Part shown: one piece after another, positions 60,472-64,000 of the stretch
Layout: every line of letters begins with the position of its first letter
Position numbering within the stretch: position 1 is the first letter of the stretch
Assembly (NCBI GenBank): GCA_008638375.1
Contig: CM018035.1
Span: 3,523,501-3,587,500, forward strand
Direction: 5' to 3'
Length of the DNA stretch: 64,000 nucleotides
Source: Nyssa sinensis
Taxonomy: Eukaryota; Streptophyta; Magnoliopsida; Cornales; Nyssaceae
Made by a program: the position numbers and the translations under genes
The notes under the pieces: model-generated
Database searches by the model: none
What the model saw: the letters and a program-made list of their open reading frames with translations, nothing else
Told to the model about the DNA's origin: nothing

Positions 60472-60720
60472 TGTTATTTGAATTTAAAATTGACTTACCG
60501 GCCACACATGTTCGTAACCCAGTATACCTTTTTGCCATAAGAAACTGACTACTTTCGTAAAATAGTTCGAATCAACTTGTCCAGTAGTCCCATTGGTAAT
60601 TGAGAAGTACGGTTTCAAATTTTGTTCAGCTGAACCAAGCACAGAAACTAGAACAAGAACACCAGTCCCAATCACTACGATTGATCTCGAAAGCTTCCCT
60701 TTCAATCCAATCTCAGCCAT
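57147..60720 (-). CDS. Sulfite exporter TauE/SafE family membrane protein
   Basis: Twelve exons on the minus strand: 60720-60499, 60186-60027, 59436-59236, 59157-59093, 58986-58959, 58847-58756, 58688-58602, 58487-58437, 58277-58056, 57721-57628, 57512-57372, 57232-57147. They total 482 residues. Seen: N-terminal hydrophobic segment, the glycine-rich '[20 protein letters not shown]' with 'STAISKC', '[20 protein letters not shown]', a loop rich in Glu/Ser/Lys, then the second half repeat '[20 protein letters not shown]' and '[18 protein letters not shown]'. The two glycine-rich halves are the pseudo-repeat of TauE transporters. This fits Arabidopsis family members of about 476 residues. Bacterial relatives export sulfonates/sulfite; the plant substrate is uncertain. 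Start ATG at 60720 follows relatives. Exon 5 is 28 nt and the last intron uses a GC donor. Confidence 0.95.
57366..57372 (-). other. GC-AG intron donor, last intron of the TauE/SafE gene
   Basis: On the minus strand the exon ends CTAG and continues GCAAGT. No GT donor nearby keeps the frame, while GC gives the conserved '[11 protein letters not shown]' across the junction with the CAG acceptor at 57233-57235. AG|GCAAGT is the standard consensus for the rare GC-AG class. Confidence 0.85.
60407..60473. repeat. (AT)n(GTAT)n microsatellite in TauE/SafE intron 1
   Basis: About 19 AT units run into roughly seven GTAT units, 25 bp from the exon 1 donor. Intronic and likely polymorphic. Confidence 0.9.
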
Positions 60721-63700
60721 CAATTAGGCACAATCCCAAGTTCTTTCCCTCTCCCTCTATCTACAAAGACCAATTTGTATCCAAAATTTGCTCCCGAACC
60801 CTAAATTTCAAATTACTTTGACATAGCTCTATTCCACTACAACCATCTACAATTGCTTTCTCCAAGTCGAATGGCTGCTTTGAAACTGAAAGCTAAAGCT
60901 AAAACTAAAACGAGAAACACTAGTTTGCCAACCTTGTAGAGAGAGAAAGAGAAAGGGACAGGAGTTGGGCAATAATGGAAACGTTAGACAGTTGGACACT
61001 GCAACGAGTCTAGCCCGAAAGAGTGCAACGTTGAGAGCAACTGGCAGAGACGCCAAAGGAAATGCAATGAAGATTCCCCCAAGTGGCCACCGTTCTCTTC
61101 TCTACCCCAAAAATATTTTTTATGGGGTTTTGTTTCTCAATCTTCAACTCTGCTTCATCGAACTTTCGCTCTCCTTATCTCTTTCTCTCTAAAATAAAAT
61201 TTTCTGTGTCTCTAAATCTTTATTGCAGTTGCTCGTTTGTCTTTCTACCATGTGGACCAGACGGTATGATCAACCGATTTTCAATTTCCGCAGAATCCAG
61301 GAAAAAGTAACTAATAAAATAAGATGAATACTCAGGAAGAATTTTCCCCCACTCGAATGCGTTATAAATCATAATTTATCCCGTAATCCATATGTATTTT
61401 CTAATTTATTTTTTATTTTTGTTAAAATTTTCATATAATATATATATATATATATATGTATATATCCACGAGTGCATATGTGATTTATTAAAATTGTGGC
61501 ATGTCGTGGAGAGAAGGAAGGAGTTTTTTCTTCTTTTTCTCTGATTTGGAATCAAACACTGTTTATAAAATAATAAATTAAATTACAAAAAAATTTACTA
61601 TTAATCGAGGCTATTGATCTAATCTATGAACTCTACCAATCGTCTTGTTACGTAAACAAATGTTATTTTTATATCTTTTAAAAATTTTATGTTTTTTAAA
61701 AATCAAACATTTTATTCAAATGACATTATATTATAGTTCAAGTCTATATAAAGTCAATGAATCTAATTTATGGTAAAATTTCACATAGATTACATTGGTC
61801 TCCTACTGACAAACTATAAATACTTTTATATTGATTTTTTTTTTCAAAATGACAAAATTATTCTTTTAATTTTTTTTAATTTTTTTTAAATTTGATCATA
61901 TTTTCTAACTTTTTAAAAAATATTTTCTTATTTTATATTAAAATAAATAACTTAAGTTTTCAGTCCAAAAAAATGTGATTAATATTTATTTGAAAATTAA
62001 AAAAAAAAAGGTTGAAAAAATTGGTCAAAATTAAAATAATGCAATATATATATATATATATATATATATAATGGATACTATTCTCATTTTGGAAAAAAAT
62101 AAGTTGGATAATAGGTATTTATAATTTGTCAATAAAAATAAAAAATATTAATGTCATTCAAAAATCTCACAAAAAATCTTTATAATTATCAAAATTTTTA
62201 AAAAACATCAATCTAATTTATCTAAAACTAATAATATTAATAACAACTCAACCAAACAAAATCTTAATTCGTCACATTACATGCATATTTAATTTCAACA
62301 AAAAAAATTAATAAATTTTCAATTTGGAGTTAACTATTATTCAAAATAATTTCGATGCCATGATAAGATATATATATATATATATATATATTTTGCCTAA
62401 GCCACATAATTTAAAAATGTTAAGTTAATAAAATTAAAACAGTCTTCCCTTTGACCACCTAAAAAAATAAATTATTTTGTGTTGCACATACTTTGTCAAT
62501 CATGGGCTAACTGCTAAGAGTTTCCATTTTACTACATATTTTAAGGATCCTTATTAAACTCTAATATACATACTATACCAGTATCGTAATCTATATTCCA
62601 CAAATTTAATGTTTTTGTCTTCTAACTCTCTAGTCTAGGTCTGTCACTGACTGTGTGGAAAGTGACTTAAAGCAGAATCCTTTGTATAAAAGTAATAATC
62701 TTTTCATTTTGATTGGAGTGTAAAAAATATTATTTGAATTAAATAATTAAATATTTAAATAAATTGTTAAAAAATACTTAACAATTATTAAATAAAAATA
62801 TTTATAATAAAGTTGGCTAACTCAATAAAAAAAACTAGACTTACTAATTTAATCAAAATCATATTTAATAAAAATATTGTGATTGATAAATACGGTTTAC
62901 AGTTTTATCTCAAATAATTTATTAATTAAGTACTTAATAAACTCCTTAAAATACATTAAGTGAACAAATAAATGGAATCAAACATAATCTCTCATACATT
63001 TCTAAACTTAAAATATTTGTTAACCCAACGCATTTAAATTTAATGATGGCTTAATAAGAGAAAAATGTTAGGTGGGTAAGTAGTATGGACTCATGGAACT
63101 CAATTTTTTAAATGATTGTTTTTTGTTTTAAAATATAAGCCACATGTCAGAAGCTGATTTGCCTTAAAAAAAAATTCATGCTACCTATCTATCCACTGAA
63201 CTTTTTTTCCTTGTACTGGACTCTTTTATCCTTGACAAGTAACCTTAGGAAAATTTAACATGACCAAAAACACGTTATCCCAACGGAAACCTTAACTAGA
63301 AACCTTCCCGAAGAACGTCCTATCTACCATTCAGTCCCAGTCTAATTACCCTTTCAAACTTTCCACTGGTCTGCTTGCATGTGTTGTTGGTCGGCAACTG
63401 GCTATTGTGACAGATCCTTCTCACTCGAATTGTTAAGATGAAAAATGTTTGTGTTAGTTGCAAGTGTTTAATATTCGTGATTAGAATGACGCGTGTATTA
63501 TACATATGTGTGTGATTGTATGTGAAATGAATGTGTGTATTGCACATATTTATCAGATCACAATTAATGCTAACATTTCTCTTACTAAGATAAATTTTCT
63601 TTAGTTTTGCTATAATGTCTTAATCCATTTTAATTTATACAGCTGGAAATTTCAAATCAAGGACCTGTTTGAAGAATGTTAAACCAGGTTCTGTAAAAAA

Positions 63701-64000
63701 CAGATGAACTGATTTTAAATTTTTTACTGTTTGATAAGTACATTTTAACAGTATATTGATTTATATCTAATCTAAAAAATACTTAAAACTTGAATAAAAT
63801 CGAACCAGAGAAAAGTTAGTTTTCTTAAAAATTAGATAACTTAATGGGAATGGTTCTAACCTGATCCAATTTAAATAATTTCCAAACAACTCCCAAAATT
63901 TAATTTTAAATCCAATTTATAAATCCATGAGATTGGAAGTGTTTCAATTCCAACACAAATTGAAAATCTCTATTTCTCTCTCTCTCTCTCTCTCTCTCTC
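60721..64000. other. TauE/SafE upstream region and gene-free AT-rich end
   Basis: 60721-61060 is the probable leader and promoter of the TauE/SafE gene. From 61330 to the end the sequence is AT-rich with (AT)n runs near 61438-61458, 62045-62071 and 62368-62392, and a terminal (CT)n tract at 63974-64000 that continues past the window. No gene or boundary-defined element was seen. Confidence 0.55.

Noticed and set aside
1..64000. CRISPR array, operon or biosynthetic cluster
   Set aside because: No spaced direct-repeat array is present. The sequence is eukaryotic, and the neighbouring genes belong to unrelated pathways with separate promoters.

Overview
The window is nuclear DNA from a flowering plant, most likely a woody core eudicot. 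It is AT-rich, with GT-AG introns, long repeat-filled introns, many (CT)n/(AT)n microsatellites, plant SINEs, TRIM-like elements and MITEs, and a nuclear copy of plastid psbB. I recognise eight intact or nearly intact protein-coding genes. I assembled exon structures by hand from reading frame, splice sites and recalled family sequences. No alignment was run.

Layout. 1-6.5 kb: gene-free, with an LTR fragment and a 'GGATACGGACACG' repeat. 6.7-12.1 kb (+): an 11-exon GLABRA2-type HD-ZIP IV regulator of epidermal cell fate. 12.9-14.1 and 19.4-20.2 kb (-): two tandem type I MADS-box genes that share promoter sequence and have each expanded a different C-terminal repeat; the second is also frameshifted. 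Between them lie an unexplained 1.7 kb insertion, a SINE with perfect 12-bp target duplications and a decayed S-receptor-like kinase fragment. 22.3-25.8 kb (+): PsaH, the photosystem I subunit VI precursor, with a MITE in its 3 kb intron. 29.0-32.6 kb (+): hydroxyphenylpyruvate/hydroxypyruvate reductase (HPR2/HPPR type), followed by a remnant of a tandem copy. 34.8-35.2 kb (-): an LC8-type dynein light chain, found by joining two short exons. 40.9-43.6 kb (+): a COMPANION OF CELLULOSE SYNTHASE-like LEA_2 membrane protein. 45.5-55.5 kb (+): a 12-exon PDI-like protein of the PDIL1-5/1-6 type, whose tenth intron carries the psbB insertion between 65-bp direct repeats. 57.1-60.7 kb (-): a 12-exon TauE/SafE-family membrane protein with a 28-nt exon and a GC-AG intron. 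60.8-64 kb: AT-rich and gene-free.

The genes are ordinary neighbours, not a pathway or cluster. They serve epidermal patterning, photosystem I, hydroxy-acid reduction, motor-adaptor function, cellulose synthesis, ER folding and anion transport. I found no new multi-gene system. The best leads are local events: independent C-terminal repeat expansion in the MADS pair, multiplication of an exon end plus its 5' splice site in a GL2 intron, the long direct repeats exactly bounding the plastid insert, and several miniature retroelements with readable boundaries.
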